Shown here: piece by piece, positions 50,041 to 59,235 of the stretch
Numbering within the stretch: position 1 is the stretch's first letter
Layout of the letters: each line of letters opens with the position of its first letter
DNA from: CBDCFV01 sp965203835
Lineage (GTDB): Bacteria > Chloroflexota > Dehalococcoidia > Lucifugimonadales > UBA3495
DNA length: 64,000 nt
Direction of reading: 5' to 3'
NCBI GenBank assembly: GCA_965203835.1
Contig: OZ241919.1
Span: forward strand, 2,790,001-2,854,000
Notes under the pieces: model-generated
Database searches by the model: none
Told to the model about the DNA's origin: nothing
The model's input: only the letters and a program-made list of their open reading frames with translations
Made by a program: the position numbers and the translations under genes

Positions 50041-53000
50041 GGATACGGTGACACCCGGAGAAACGTCCCCCACCGTCACCGTGGCATCGCCGCCGACCGC
50101 ATGATCGTTCCCGTCAGAATCCCTCAGGGTCCCGGAGAAGGTATGGGGGCCATCCACGTCGGACGCGGTAACGGTGTAGGTGAACGAACTATCCCCTTGC
50201 AAAGTAAACTTGACCGTCTGCCCTTCCTCGTCGACCTGTGAGTCATCAAGGCTGCTGCTGACGTAGGCGAAGCCATCGGGCAGTGTCTCCGTGACCGCTC
50301 CAAATCCTCCATAGCCGGAGACGGTAATGGTCACCACCACCTGCCCGCCCGGCGCTACCGAGGCTGCGGAGAAGGACCGGGTGGCGCTCGCCGCCGAGGG
50401 CTGAGTTGGCGTTCCGGTGGCGGTGGCCGACCAGGGGCCGTCTCCGATGGAGTTGACTGCCCGCACCTGCACGTCATACTGGGCGCCGCCGGTCAGCCCG
50501 GTGAGTGTGTATTGCAGGGGGCCGGAGCCGGTCCAGACGTCGTCCACCACCGTCCAGTTGGCGTCCACGGTTTCGTCGGCGCCGCTGAGTATATAGCGCA
50601 GGTCATAGGCCGTTATCCCGCTGGCGTCGCCGGAGGGGGCGCGCCAGGACACGGTGAGGGAGCCTGCGCCGAGTTGCACCGAGCCGATGACGGCCGCGCC
50701 CGGCGTCGTCATTGGCGGGGCTGGCGGCATCTCGTAGGCGTAGATTCCCCAGGGAGGGGATCTGTGATGACGCGCGTCCTCATAGTCGGCCACCCACATG
50801 GTGGCGCCGTCGGACCAGATGCCCGTAGGGGCGTTGTTGAAGACCCCTTGCAGGGTCTCGAACTCCCGGGCCGGGACACGGGCCTTGCTGGCCATATCGT
50901 AGGCGTAGATTTTGTCGTCCTCCCAGTCAGCCACCCACATGGTGACGCCGTCGGACCAGATGCCCCGGGGCAGGCGGTTCCGAGCGGCGGTCAGGGTGTC
51001 GAAGTCCTGGGCTGGGACGCGGGCCTTGCTGGCCAGGCTGTAGGCGTAGATTTTGTCGTCTCCGGCGTCGGCCACCCACATGGTGGTTCCGTCGGACCAG
51101 ATGCCCGCCGGCTCGCGGTTGCCGGCAGCCCGCAGGGTGTCGAAGTCCTGGGCGGGCACCACTGTCTTGTTTTCCAGATCGTAGGCGTGGAGCTTGTCGT
51201 CGACCCAGTCGGCGACCCACATGGTTGTGCCGTCGGACCAGATGCCCGCCGGGTCCTCGTTGCCGGCGGCTTTGAGGCCGTTGAAGTCCTTGGCCGGGAG
51301 CCGCGTCCCGTCCTCCATGTCGTAGGCATAGAGCTTGTCGTCGCCTTCGTCGGCGACCCAGATGGTGGTGTGGTCGGACCAGAGTCCCCGCGGATGATCG
51401 TTGTCGGCACTGTACAGGCTGCTATTGAACGCCTGGGCTGAGTCAAAGTCGAAGGCGGCGGGGTCGGCGATAGGGTCGGTTGGCTCGACGTGGGCCGTGT
51501 CCTCCGGCATGTCATAGGCGTAGATTCCCCAGGGAGGGGATCTGTGATGACGCGCGTCCTCATAGTCGGCGACCCACATGGTGGCACCATCGGACCAGAT
51601 GCCCGTAGGGGCGTTGTTGAAGACCCCTTGCAGGGTCTCGAACTCCCGGGCCGGGACACGGGCCTTGCTGGCCATATCGTAGGCGTAGATTTTGTCGTCC
51701 TCCCAGTCAGCCACCCACATGGTGACGCCGTCGGACCAGATGCCCCGGGGCAGGCGGTTCCGAGCGGCGGTCAGGGTGTCGAAGTCCTGGGCTGGGACGC
51801 GGGCCTTGCTGGCCAGGTTGTAGGCGTAGATTTTGTCATCCCCGGCGTCGGCCACCCACATGGTGGTTCCGTCGGACCAGATGCCCGCCGGCTCGCGGTT
51901 GCCGGCAGCCCGCAGGGTGTCGAAGTCCTGGGCGGGGTTCCAGGCCCTGCTGCTGGTGAGATAGGCGTAGATTTTGTCGTCGACCCAGTCGGCGACCCAC
52001 ATGGTTGTGCCGTCGGACCAGATGCCCGCCGGGTCCTCGTTGCCGGCGGCTTTGAGGCTGTTGAAGTCCTTGGCCCAGAGCCGCGTCCCGTCTTCCATGT
52101 CGTAGGCATAGAGCTTGTCGTCGCCTTCGTCGGCGACCCAGATGGTGGTGTGGTCGGACCAGAGTCCCCGCGGATGATCGTTGTCGGCACTGTACAGGCT
52201 GCTATTGAACGCCTGGGCTGAGTCAAAGTCGAAGGCGGCGGGGTCGGCGATAGGGTCGGTTGGCTCGACGTGGGCCGTGTCCTCCGGCATGTCATAGGCG
52301 TAGATTCCCCAGGGAGGGGATCTGTGATGACGCGCGTCCTCATAGTCGGCGACCCACATGGTGGCGCCATCGGACCAGATGCCCGTAGGGGCGTTGTTGA
52401 AGACCCCTTGCAGGGTCTCGAACTCCCGGGCTGGGACACGGGCCTTGCTGGCCATGTCGTAGGCGTAGATTTTGTCGTCCTCCCAGTCAGCCACCCACAT
52501 GGTGACGCCGTCGGACCAGATGCCCTGGGGGCCATTGTTGTTGGCGGCGGTCAGGGTGTCGAAGTCCTGGGCTGGGACGCGGGCCTTGCTGGCCAGGTTG
52601 TAGGCGTAGATTTTGCCGTCGTCCTGGTCCGCCACCCACATGGTGGTTCCGTCGGACCAGATGCCCGCCGGCTCGCGGTTGCCGGCAGCCCGCAGGGTGT
52701 CGAAGTCCTGGGCGGGGTTCCAGGCCCTGCTGCTGGTGAGATAGGCGTAGATTTTGTCGTCGACCCAGTCGGCGACCCACATGGTTGTGCCGTCGGACCA
52801 GATGCCCGCCGGGTCCTCGTTGCCGGCGGCTTTGAGGCTGTTGAAGTCCTTGGCCCAGAGCCGCGTCCCGTCTTCCATGTCGTAGGCATAGAGCTTGTCG
52901 TCGCCTTCGTCGGCGACCCAGATGGTGGTGTGGTCGGACCAGAGTCCCCGCGGATGATCGTTGTCGGCACTGTACAGGCTGCTATTGAACGCCTGGGCTG

Positions 53001-53901
53001 AGTCAAAGTCGAAGGCGGCGGGGTCGGCGATAGGGTCGGTTGGCTCGACGTGGGCCGTGTCCTCCGGCATCTCGTAGGCGTAGATTCCCGGGGGAGGGGA
53101 TCTGTGATGACGCGCGTCCTCATAGTCGGCGACCCACATGGTGGCGCCATCGGACCAGATGCCCGTAGGGGCGTTGTTTCCGGCCTCTTGCAGGGTCTCG
53201 AACTCCCGGGCTGGGACACGGGCCTTGCTGGCCATGTCGTAGGCGTAGATTTTGTCGTCGTCGCCGTCAGCCACCCACATGGTGGTGCCGTCGGACCAGA
53301 TGCCCCGGGGGCCATTGTTGTTGGCGGCTTGCAGGGTGTCGAAGTCCTGGGCTGGGACGCGGGCCTTGCTGGCCAGGTTGTAGGCGTAGATTTTGTCGTC
53401 CCCAGCGTCGGCCACCCACATGGTGGTTCCATTGGACCAAATGCCCACCGGGGTTTCATTGCCAGCAGCGACTAAGGTATTGAAGTCCTGGGCCGGATTC
53501 CAGGCCCGGCTGCCAGTGAGATAGGCGTAGAGCTTGTCGTCCTCCCAGTCGGCGACCCACATGGTTGTGCCGTCGGACCAGATGCCCGCCGGGTCCTCGT
53601 TGCCGGCGGCTTTGAGGCTGTTGAAGTCCTTGGCCCAGAGCCGCGTCTTGTCTTCCAAGTCGTAGGCGTAGAGCTTGTCGTCGGCCTCGTCGGCGACCCA
53701 GATGGTGGTGTGGTCGGACCAGAGTCCCCGCGGATGATCGTTGTCGGCACTGTACAGGCTGCTGGCGAAGTCCTTGGCCGGGTCCCGCTCGGAGGCGGCG
53801 ACGGTCCCTGTGGAGGTTACGGCCAAGGCCAGCACCAGAACGCCAACCCCAAGAAGACGCAATGCCGCCATTACTCCCGAATTTCGCTTGGTTCCAACCA
53901 T
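49636..53901 (-). CDS. Surface protein with 'SDGTTMWVAD' propeller repeats, FN3, DUF11-like, Ig-like and EF-hand modules
   Basis: 1421 residues; ATG 53901 after AAGGAGG. Signal peptide LRLLGVGVLVLALAVTSTG. Residues about 35-1090 are four 260-residue blocks, each with six beta-propeller-like units 'GIWSDGTTMWVAD..DDKIYAY(D/N)L..KAR.PA.DF.TL'. An FN3 domain follows (GSVQLGAGSLTVSWRAPSGD), then one DUF11-like domain (ATRSFSAASVAPGGQVVVTI), an Ig-like domain (PVRIGTAIPVAATFTKAVSG) and the EF-hand end (DDDRNGTIEKSE, then DLYLFG). Downstream of, and probably cotranscribed with, the 54091-57246 gene. Likely calcium-dependent adhesion or scaffold; partner unknown. Confidence 0.85.
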   Translation of the reverse strand: MVGTKRNSGVMAALRLLGVGVLVLALAVTSTGTVAASERDPAKDFASSLYSADNDHPRGLWSDHTTIWVADEADDKLYAYDLEDKTRLWAKDFNSLKAAGNEDPAGIWSDGTTMWVADWEDDKLYAYLTGSRAWNPAQDFNTLVAAGNETPVGIWSNGTTMWVADAGDDKIYAYNLASKARVPAQDFDTLQAANNNGPRGIWSDGTTMWVADGDDDKIYAYDMASKARVPAREFETLQEAGNNAPTGIWSDGATMWVADYEDARHHRSPPPGIYAYEMPEDTAHVEPTDPIADPAAFDFDSAQAFNSSLYSADNDHPRGLWSDHTTIWVADEGDDKLYAYDMEDGTRLWAKDFNSLKAAGNEDPAGIWSDGTTMWVADWVDDKIYAYLTSSRAWNPAQDFDTLRAAGNREPAGIWSDGTTMWVADQDDGKIYAYNLASKARVPAQDFDTLTAANNNGPQGIWSDGVTMWVADWEDDKIYAYDMASKARVPAREFETLQGVFNNAPTGIWSDGATMWVADYEDARHHRSPPWGIYAYDMPEDTAHVEPTDPIADPAAFDFDSAQAFNSSLYSADNDHPRGLWSDHTTIWVADEGDDKLYAYDMEDGTRLWAKDFNSLKAAGNEDPAGIWSDGTTMWVADWVDDKIYAYLTSSRAWNPAQDFDTLRAAGNREPAGIWSDGTTMWVADAGDDKIYAYNLASKARVPAQDFDTLTAARNRLPRGIWSDGVTMWVADWEDDKIYAYDMASKARVPAREFETLQGVFNNAPTGIWSDGATMWVADYEDARHHRSPPWGIYAYDMPEDTAHVEPTDPIADPAAFDFDSAQAFNSSLYSADNDHPRGLWSDHTTIWVADEGDDKLYAYDMEDGTRLPAKDFNGLKAAGNEDPAGIWSDGTTMWVADWVDDKLHAYDLENKTVVPAQDFDTLRAAGNREPAGIWSDGTTMWVADAGDDKIYAYSLASKARVPAQDFDTLTAARNRLPRGIWSDGVTMWVADWEDDKIYAYDMASKARVPAREFETLQGVFNNAPTGIWSDGATMWVADYEDARHHRSPPWGIYAYEMPPAPPMTTPGAAVIGSVQLGAGSLTVSWRAPSGDASGITAYDLRYILSGADETVDANWTVVDDVWTGSGPLQYTLTGLTGGAQYDVQVRAVNSIGDGPWSATATGTPTQPSAASATRSFSAASVAPGGQVVVTITVSGYGGFGAVTETLPDGFAYVSSSLDDSQVDEEGQTVKFTLQGDSSFTYTVTASDVDGPHTFSGTLRDSDGNDHAVGGDATVTVGDVSPGVTVSYAGMGAAAPVRIGTAIPVAATFTKAVSGFTVDDVTVGNGTAGNFSGSGASYTFDVTPNAIGQVTVDIAADVAEDADSNGNTEAMQLSLGIPYDDDRNGTIEKSEVVAAIDDYLFGDGSVEKSHVVALIDLYLFG
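50731..53849. repeat. Four in-frame tandem repeats of 780 bp
   Basis: Equivalent points at about 50743, 51523, 52303 and 53083 are exactly 780 bp apart (260 codons). The first three blocks counted from the 3' end are nearly identical; the N-terminal block is more diverged. Sequencing collapse or expansion is possible in such a tract. Confidence 0.85.
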
Positions 53902-54090
53902 GTCATGCCTCCTTATCTCGCGGTCTCACGCTCCAGTTGTCCATCTGAGCCGCAGGGCTATCCCATTTGGATATTGGTGAACTACATCGCACTTGGGTTC
54001 GGGCTGCGGGGATGTTACAGGTCCTTTCTCGAAGGGCATATCTGCTTAACATTTCAGTCGCCCCGCAGATGGCGAGCTGTCCTGCCCGGC

Positions 54091-54500
54091 TCACCCGAAC
54101 AAGTAGAGGTCTATGAGAGCGACCACGTGGGACTTTTCCACACTCCCATCCCCGAAGAGGTAGTCGTCGATGGCCTCGACGACCTCGCTCTTCTCTATCG
54201 TCCCGTTGCGATCATCGTCATACGGAATTCCCAGCGACAATTGCATGGCCATCGTGTTCCCCTTGCTGTCGGCGTCCTCGGCAACGTCGGCGGCAATGTC
54301 CACCGTCACCTGGCCGATGGCGTTGGGAGTCACGTCGAAAGTGTAGGAAGCGCCGCTGCCCGAGAAGTTACCGGCCGTGCCGTTGCCTACGGCGACGTCG
54401 TCCACGGTGAAACCGGTAACCGTCTCAGTGAAGGTGGCCGCCACCGGGATGGCTGTGCCAATCCGCACCGGGGCCGTGCCGGCGTAGGACACGGTGACAC
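54091..54500 (-). repeat. C-terminal Ig/EF-hand cassette, copy 2
   Basis: Differs from copy 1 at scattered bases only (for example TVTGF for AVSGF, KGNTMA for NGNTEA, VVEAID for VVAAID) and lacks the GMGAA insert. Confidence 0.9.
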
Positions 54501-57246
54501 CCGGCGGAGCGTCCCCCACCGTCACCGTGGCATCGCCGCCGACCGCATGATCGTTCCTGTCAGAATCCCTGAGGGTCCCGGAGAAAGTATGGGGACCCTC
54601 GACGTCGGACGCGGTAACGGTGTAGGTGAAGGAGGTCTCCTCGCTTAGTGTGAACCTGACTACCTGGCTGTTGCCATCGACCGGGTGGGTGACCGCCCCG
54701 TGAGTGCTGGATAGGTAGCTGAACCCGGCGGGCAGCGTCTCCGTGACCGCTCCGCCGGTGGAACCGTAGTTGGCGGCGGCGATGGTTACCACCACCTGCC
54801 CGCCCGGCGCCACCGAGGCTGCGGAGAAGGACCGGGTGGCGCTCGCGCCCGTGGTCTGAGCCGGCGTTCCGGTAACGGTGGCCGACCAGGGGCCGTCTCC
54901 GATGGAGTTGACCGCCCGCACCTGCACGTCATACTGGGTGCCGCCGGTCAGTCCGGTGAGTGTGTATTGCAGGGAGCCGGAGCCGGTCCAGACGTCTTGC
55001 ACCACGGTCCAGTTGGCGTCCACGGATTCGTCGTCGCCGGAGGGGATGTAGCGCAGGTCATAGGCCGTTATCCCGCTGGCGTCACCGGAGGGGGCACGCC
55101 AGGACACGGTCAGCGATTGGTCTCCCGCAATAATTGGAATGCTGATAACGGGGGCGCTTGGCAGTATCGGGTCCTCCGTCACCGTAAAGGTCGCGCTGGC
55201 TATGGTCTCGCCTACCCTCACCCTAACTGTATGGGGCCCTGTGTGGCTGGCGGGCACCACGAAGGTGGTCTTGAACGCTCCCTCGCCGTCCGTGGAGAGG
55301 CCAAAGCCGGACCTGAGGTCCAGGGCGCCGAAGTTGATCTCACTGACGGTGGTGTACCTCTTGAATCCTCCACCGGTGATGGTCACCACGGTTCCCGCCG
55401 GGCCGCTCTCTTTGTCCAGGGTTATGCTGGCACCCGGCCGTGTCGCCGGCAAGCCGGGCGGCATGGTGTAGGTGTAGAGACGGTTATCGTGGTAGTCTCC
55501 CACATACATGGTGGCCCCGTTGGACCAGAGGCCGGTGGGGGTATTGTTGCCAGCGGCCAGGGTGTCGAAGTCCCGGGCGGAGTCCCTGGTCCCGGTGGCC
55601 AGGTCGTAGGCGTAGATTTTGCCGTCCTCGTAGTCGGCGACCCACATGGTGGTCCCGTCGGACCAGATGCCCCGGGGGGCGTTGTTGCCGGCGGCGGCCA
55701 GGGTGTCGAAGTCCTTGGCGGAGTCCCGGGCCCTGGTGGCCAGGTTGTAGGCGTAGAGCTTGCCATCCTCGTAGTCGGCGACCCACATGGTGGTCCCGTC
55801 AGACCAGATGCCTGTGGGGGTATTGTTGCCAGCGGCCAGGGTGTCGGAGGCGGCCCGGCCCTGCCCGCCGAACTCGGCGGAGGTGGCCACCCCGTCGCCG
55901 TTAATGTCCACCTTCAGAGCCGGGTACTGGCTGCTGTTGCCGAAGTCCCAGTCCCTGGAACTCCACGTCGCGTAGATGCCGACATTGCTCGTGGGCGCCT
56001 GCAACTCGGCTGTGGTCTTGCCGGGTACTCCGGAAGCCCTGGGGTGGCTGCCTATTCCCCGGGTCGCAATGGCGGTGTCGGTGTTCCAGTAGCCGAAAAC
56101 CGTGCTGCCGGAGAGATGATCTACCAGATATCCGATCAGCCCTCCGACTTCGGCGCCGTTCCCGGACACGCTGCCAATGGCATAGCTGCTGGCGACTCTG
56201 GAATCGCGAACAATACCCACCAGCCCGCCGATATGTCTGTTGCCGGTCACGCTGCCGGTGGCATAGCTGCTGGCGACTGTGCCAGGATAGCTAGCCCCCA
56301 CCAGCCCGCCGACTTCCTGGTTGTTCCCTGTCACGTTGCCGGTGGCGTAGCTGCGGATGACCGTGCCACCAGAGATACGCCCCACCAGTCCGCCGACTTC
56401 CCGGCCGTTCCCGGTCACGCTGCCCTCGGCGAAGCTGAGGCTGATCGTACCCACGTTCAGCCCCACCAGTCCGCCGACCTGGTTGCCGGCCCCGATTACT
56501 CTGCCCTCGGCGAAGCTGAGGCTGATCGTACCCACGTTCAGCCCCACCAGTCCGCCGACCTGGTTGCCGTTCCCGGCCACCCTACCGGTGACAGAACTGT
56601 TGGTGATCATGCTACCGTTACTGCCCACCAAGCCGCCGACACTGCTGCCCGGGCCCTTTATTTCCACGTCAACCAGACGGATATTGCGAATGACGCTGCC
56701 CACGAAGGTGCTTCCGAAGAAACCGGTATTGTTTCTATCTCGACTATCTTGAGAGAGGGTCCGGTCCATGTACAGGTTGTATATGGCGTGGCCGTTGCCC
56801 TCAAAGATTGCGTTGAAGTTCCAATTGGGTGCCCAACCGTCGCCGCGTTGATGTTCGTCGAGGTTCAAGACGCCGGAGCGGTAACTCCCGGGGTCTTTGA
56901 AGTCCAGGGAGCGCGACAGCTCATAGCCGTTGCAGGAGCGGTCGCAGACCAGTTGGTTCCCGGACAGCGGAAAGCCATTGGCGTAATAGTCCCTCCAGTC
57001 ATCTGAGTCTTCGTCTGCGTACCCGTCTCCGTTGTTGTCGACGGCCATGGCCCGCAATTGCTCGATGTTGCTGATCTCAATCAGCCGGTCCCCGTCGGTG
57101 TCGTAGACCCCGTTGGCCGACTGGGCCTGGGTCAGGCTCACGGCTAAGGCCGCCGCAGCCGCCAGCAACAGGAGTATCAGAATCAAGGAATAACGGGATA
57201 CCCGAGGAGTCTGAAGTCTGGCTGGGAGGTTGTAACTTGGGCGCAT
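54091..57246 (-). CDS. Surface protein with GLUG, propeller, IPT, FN3, DUF11-like, Ig-like and EF-hand modules
   Basis: 1051 residues; ATG 57246 after GAGGTGA. Signal peptide YSLILILLLLAAAAALAVSL. An EF-hand-like stretch (DTDGDRLIEISNIEQLRAMA) opens the GLUG region: about seven units such as GNGNQVGGLVGLNVGTISLS. Then three 'GIWSDGTTMWVADYEDGK' propeller units, an IPT/TIG-like domain (DKESGPAGTVVTITGGGFKR), FN3, one DUF11-like domain, and the shared Ig-like/EF-hand cassette. The best-preserved relative of the truncated gene at 12487. First gene of the row after promoter F. Confidence 0.85.
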   Translation of the reverse strand: MRPSYNLPARLQTPRVSRYSLILILLLLAAAAALAVSLTQAQSANGVYDTDGDRLIEISNIEQLRAMAVDNNGDGYADEDSDDWRDYYANGFPLSGNQLVCDRSCNGYELSRSLDFKDPGSYRSGVLNLDEHQRGDGWAPNWNFNAIFEGNGHAIYNLYMDRTLSQDSRDRNNTGFFGSTFVGSVIRNIRLVDVEIKGPGSSVGGLVGSNGSMITNSSVTGRVAGNGNQVGGLVGLNVGTISLSFAEGRVIGAGNQVGGLVGLNVGTISLSFAEGSVTGNGREVGGLVGRISGGTVIRSYATGNVTGNNQEVGGLVGASYPGTVASSYATGSVTGNRHIGGLVGIVRDSRVASSYAIGSVSGNGAEVGGLIGYLVDHLSGSTVFGYWNTDTAIATRGIGSHPRASGVPGKTTAELQAPTSNVGIYATWSSRDWDFGNSSQYPALKVDINGDGVATSAEFGGQGRAASDTLAAGNNTPTGIWSDGTTMWVADYEDGKLYAYNLATRARDSAKDFDTLAAAGNNAPRGIWSDGTTMWVADYEDGKIYAYDLATGTRDSARDFDTLAAGNNTPTGLWSNGATMYVGDYHDNRLYTYTMPPGLPATRPGASITLDKESGPAGTVVTITGGGFKRYTTVSEINFGALDLRSGFGLSTDGEGAFKTTFVVPASHTGPHTVRVRVGETIASATFTVTEDPILPSAPVISIPIIAGDQSLTVSWRAPSGDASGITAYDLRYIPSGDDESVDANWTVVQDVWTGSGSLQYTLTGLTGGTQYDVQVRAVNSIGDGPWSATVTGTPAQTTGASATRSFSAASVAPGGQVVVTIAAANYGSTGGAVTETLPAGFSYLSSTHGAVTHPVDGNSQVVRFTLSEETSFTYTVTASDVEGPHTFSGTLRDSDRNDHAVGGDATVTVGDAPPGVTVSYAGTAPVRIGTAIPVAATFTETVTGFTVDDVAVGNGTAGNFSGSGASYTFDVTPNAIGQVTVDIAADVAEDADSKGNTMAMQLSLGIPYDDDRNGTIEKSEVVEAIDDYLFGDGSVEKSHVVALIDLYLFG

Positions 57247-57375
57247 CGTGCTTCACCTCATTTTCTAGTTTCGATTGACGCCAGCGCCGAACTCCGACTC
57301 CGCAGGCAACCCGACTGGATAGCGACCGCGCAAGCCTCTGACCGCCTGTCAAAAAGCACCCTCACGGTGTGTGCA

Positions 57376-57428
57376 ATAATAACATTCCGGTCAATGCTTA
57401 TTAACTTATGAATCGTGTTCTCATCACA
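57376..57428 (-). promoter_or_regulatory. Promoter/operator element, copy F
   Basis: Minus strand: dyad TGTG-N7-CACG (57414-57428), 9 bp, -35 TTAATA (57399-57404), 17-bp spacer with GCATTGACC, -10 TATTAT (57376-57381), then GTGAGGGTGCTTTTTGACAG, which resembles the region after copy B. It reads into the 54091-57246 gene about 125 bp away. Confidence 0.75.
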
Positions 57429-57725
57429 TTATTGGGGTTCCTGCGGCCGGTCAGCTGATCGCCAGGCAATCGGGTATCTCCTGCGCCTGTAAAACCGCCG
57501 CCTCTACGGGCGGACGGGCGTTTCCAAATGGCCTCCTGGCCGCGGCAACGCCCCGCGGATCATTACTCCTCAGGGCAGATAGTCAGAATCAGATACCCTC
57601 CCCTCGAGCGCCATCACTACCGGCAATTGGACTGACGTGATGTGTGTTCATAACGCTGAAGCAGGTTCTTTTGCAATCTTGTCGCAACCGTAAGTCGGCA
57701 GTAGTTTGACTGCGGAGCGGAGGCG
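57429..57725 (+). other. Intergenic: copy of the histidine-kinase upstream region
   Basis: 57429-57635 shows no gene. 57640-57722 matches 47098-47175 (shared CAGGTTCTTTTGC.ATCTTG, ACCGTAA.TCG.C.GTAGTTT), the region preceding the histidine kinase, and is joined here directly to the middle of a response regulator gene. Confidence 0.6.
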
Positions 57726-58139
57726 GTGAAGATTGTAGAGGAGGACGCCATCGTCAGGTCCATCGCCGCCGGGGCCACCGGGTATCTGCAGAAGTACTCC
57801 GGCAAGGAGCAACTGCTCGCCACCCTGCGGGAGGTGGCCGAAGGGGAGTTCCGCATCCCGGGCAGCGCGGCCAGGGGGCTGTCCCGGGCCATGCGAAGCG
57901 GCCCGTCCGAAAGCATCCCGGAGCCTTTGAAAGCCCTGACGGAACGGGAGAGGGAGATCCTGAAGCTGTTTGCCCAAGGGCTGTCCTACCAGGAGATTGG
58001 CGACGTCAGGAACACCAGCGGGCTGACGGTGCGCAACACCATGTCAAGCATCCAGAGAAAGCTGGGGTTCAAGACCAGGCAGCAGTTGGTGGTCTGGGCG
58101 GTGCGCATCGGCCTGGTGGACGGCGGCGAGTTGCTATGA
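57726..58139 (+). pseudogene. N-terminally truncated copy of the response regulator
   Basis: 137 codons from GTG 57726 (GGAGG just upstream). After MKIVEE it continues DAIVRSIAAGATGYLQKYSG and the complete LuxR-type helix-turn-helix, almost identical to residues 93-222 of the 48533-49201 protein (changes include QAMRSG to RAMRSG, NAMSG to NTMSS, QMVVW to QLVVW). The acidic pair and the phospho-acceptor Asp are gone. It may be dead, or it may bind the same DNA sites constitutively because a ribosome site and start remain. Confidence 0.8.
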
Positions 58140-58222
58140 AAGGGGGAAGAGCGGAATTCCGGGGAGGGCCCCCGCCGACTGGGCGACGATGCCAACAACC
58201 CCGCGCCTGCTGCCGGACGGGT

Positions 58223-58462
58223 TCAGTCGGTCGCCTCTGCCGTCGTTGGCAGGGCAACGGGCGCGACCGGCTCGATTCCCAGCTCGGCGCACCCTTCGAG
58301 ATACACGTCGATGGAGATGCGGAACTCCCGCTTGATGCCCTCCACGTCGGTCGCCTCGGCGTTGGCTATCGGATAGGGGCCGCTGTTGATGACCCTGGCG
58401 TGCAGAACCTCGGCCTCGTCGTCATAGACCACCTCGCCGATGTAACCCTTGTACTCCAGCAT
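58223..58462 (-). CDS. hicB: HicB-family antitoxin
   Basis: 79 residues from ATG 58462. MLEYKGYIGEVVYDDEAEVL, HARVINS, then VEGIKREFRISIDVYLEGCA matches the HicB partial RNase H-like fold ('M.EYKGY.G.VE.D.EA...HG.V....D.....G.....L...F..SVDDYLE.CAE.G'). HicB binds and inhibits HicA and usually represses the operon. No C-terminal DNA-binding domain is present in this short form. Its start overlaps the hicA stop by one base. Confidence 0.8.
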   Translation of the reverse strand: MLEYKGYIGEVVYDDEAEVLHARVINSGPYPIANAEATDVEGIKREFRISIDVYLEGCAELGIEPVAPVALPTTAEATD

Positions 58463-58716
58463 CAACTCTCTCCTGATATGCGCTCGATGAACTGCACAAT
58501 GTCGCGGACGGTATCGCGACTGGTCTCGGGGCGCGGGTGCGGTCTGTGGACCACGATGGACTCCGCTCCCTTGACCAATTGCACCCTGGAACCGGCCCGT
58601 TCAACCAGACCGACTCCCAGCGCGTTCAGCAGCGACTCGATCTCCGTCCACCTGATGTCGGCCGGCGTCGGCGTCGCCTGCATCCGTTCCAGCGTCCGCC
58701 GGTGCCTTCTCCTCAT
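58462..58716 (-). CDS. hicA: HicA-family mRNA interferase toxin
   Basis: 84 residues. RRTLERMQATPTPADIRWTE, IESLLNALGVGLVERAGSRV, VVHRPHPRPETSR fits the HicA subfamily with 'TL..IFA.P....I.W..IE.LL.ALGAE..E..GSRV' and HRPHP. HicA cleaves mRNA using a dsRBD-like fold; the catalytic His of classical members (GSH) is Arg here, as in this subfamily, and the HRPHP motif may take its role. Toxin-first order with overlapping antitoxin is the standard hicAB layout. Confidence 0.8.
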   Translation of the reverse strand: MRRRHRRTLERMQATPTPADIRWTEIESLLNALGVGLVERAGSRVQLVKGAESIVVHRPHPRPETSRDTVRDIVQFIERISGES

Positions 58717-58849
58717 TGCGCTGATTCCGTGCTGCCGGGTTACCCCCTGCGAGGCTGTTCTGCCACTGATGGCATTCTAGCAACGGCGACGATTTCCGGC
58801 AACAAATAAGCCCACCAACCCGTGGGGCCACCAGGGGCTATGCCCCGGC

Positions 58850-59235
58850 TCACCCGAACAAGTAGAGGTCTATGAGGGCGACCACGTGGGACTTTTCCAC
58901 ACTCCCATCCCCAAAGAGGTAGTCGTCGATGGCCGCGACCACCTCGCTCTTCTCTATCGTCCCGTTGCGATCATCGTCATACGGAATTCCCAGCGACAAT
59001 TGCATGGCCTCTGTGTTTCCGTTGCTGTCGGCGTCCTGGGCAACGTTGGCTGCGATGTCCACCGTCACCTGGCCGATGGCGTTGGGAGTCACGTCGAAAG
59101 TGTAGGAAGCGCCGCTGCCCGAGAAATTATCGGCCGTGCCGTTGCCTACGGTGATATCGTCCACGGTAAAGCCGGAAACCGCCTGGGTGAAGGTGGCCGC
59201 CACCGGGATGGCTGTGCCAATTCGCACCGGGGCCG
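58850..59235 (-). repeat. C-terminal Ig/EF-hand cassette, copy 3 (on the solute-binding protein)
   Basis: The shared sequence begins at AAPVRIGTAIPVAA, directly after SBP sequence (ELARS), and runs through the stop into about 40 bp of similar 3' flank (CCAGGGGCTATGCC..GGCTCACCCGAACAAG) also found at copy 4. Confidence 0.9.

Noticed and set aside
50512..53475. Several long plus-strand frames with HPHGGAVGPDARR repeats
   Set aside because: Exact shadows of the 780-bp propeller repeats on the minus strand, without starts or ribosome sites.
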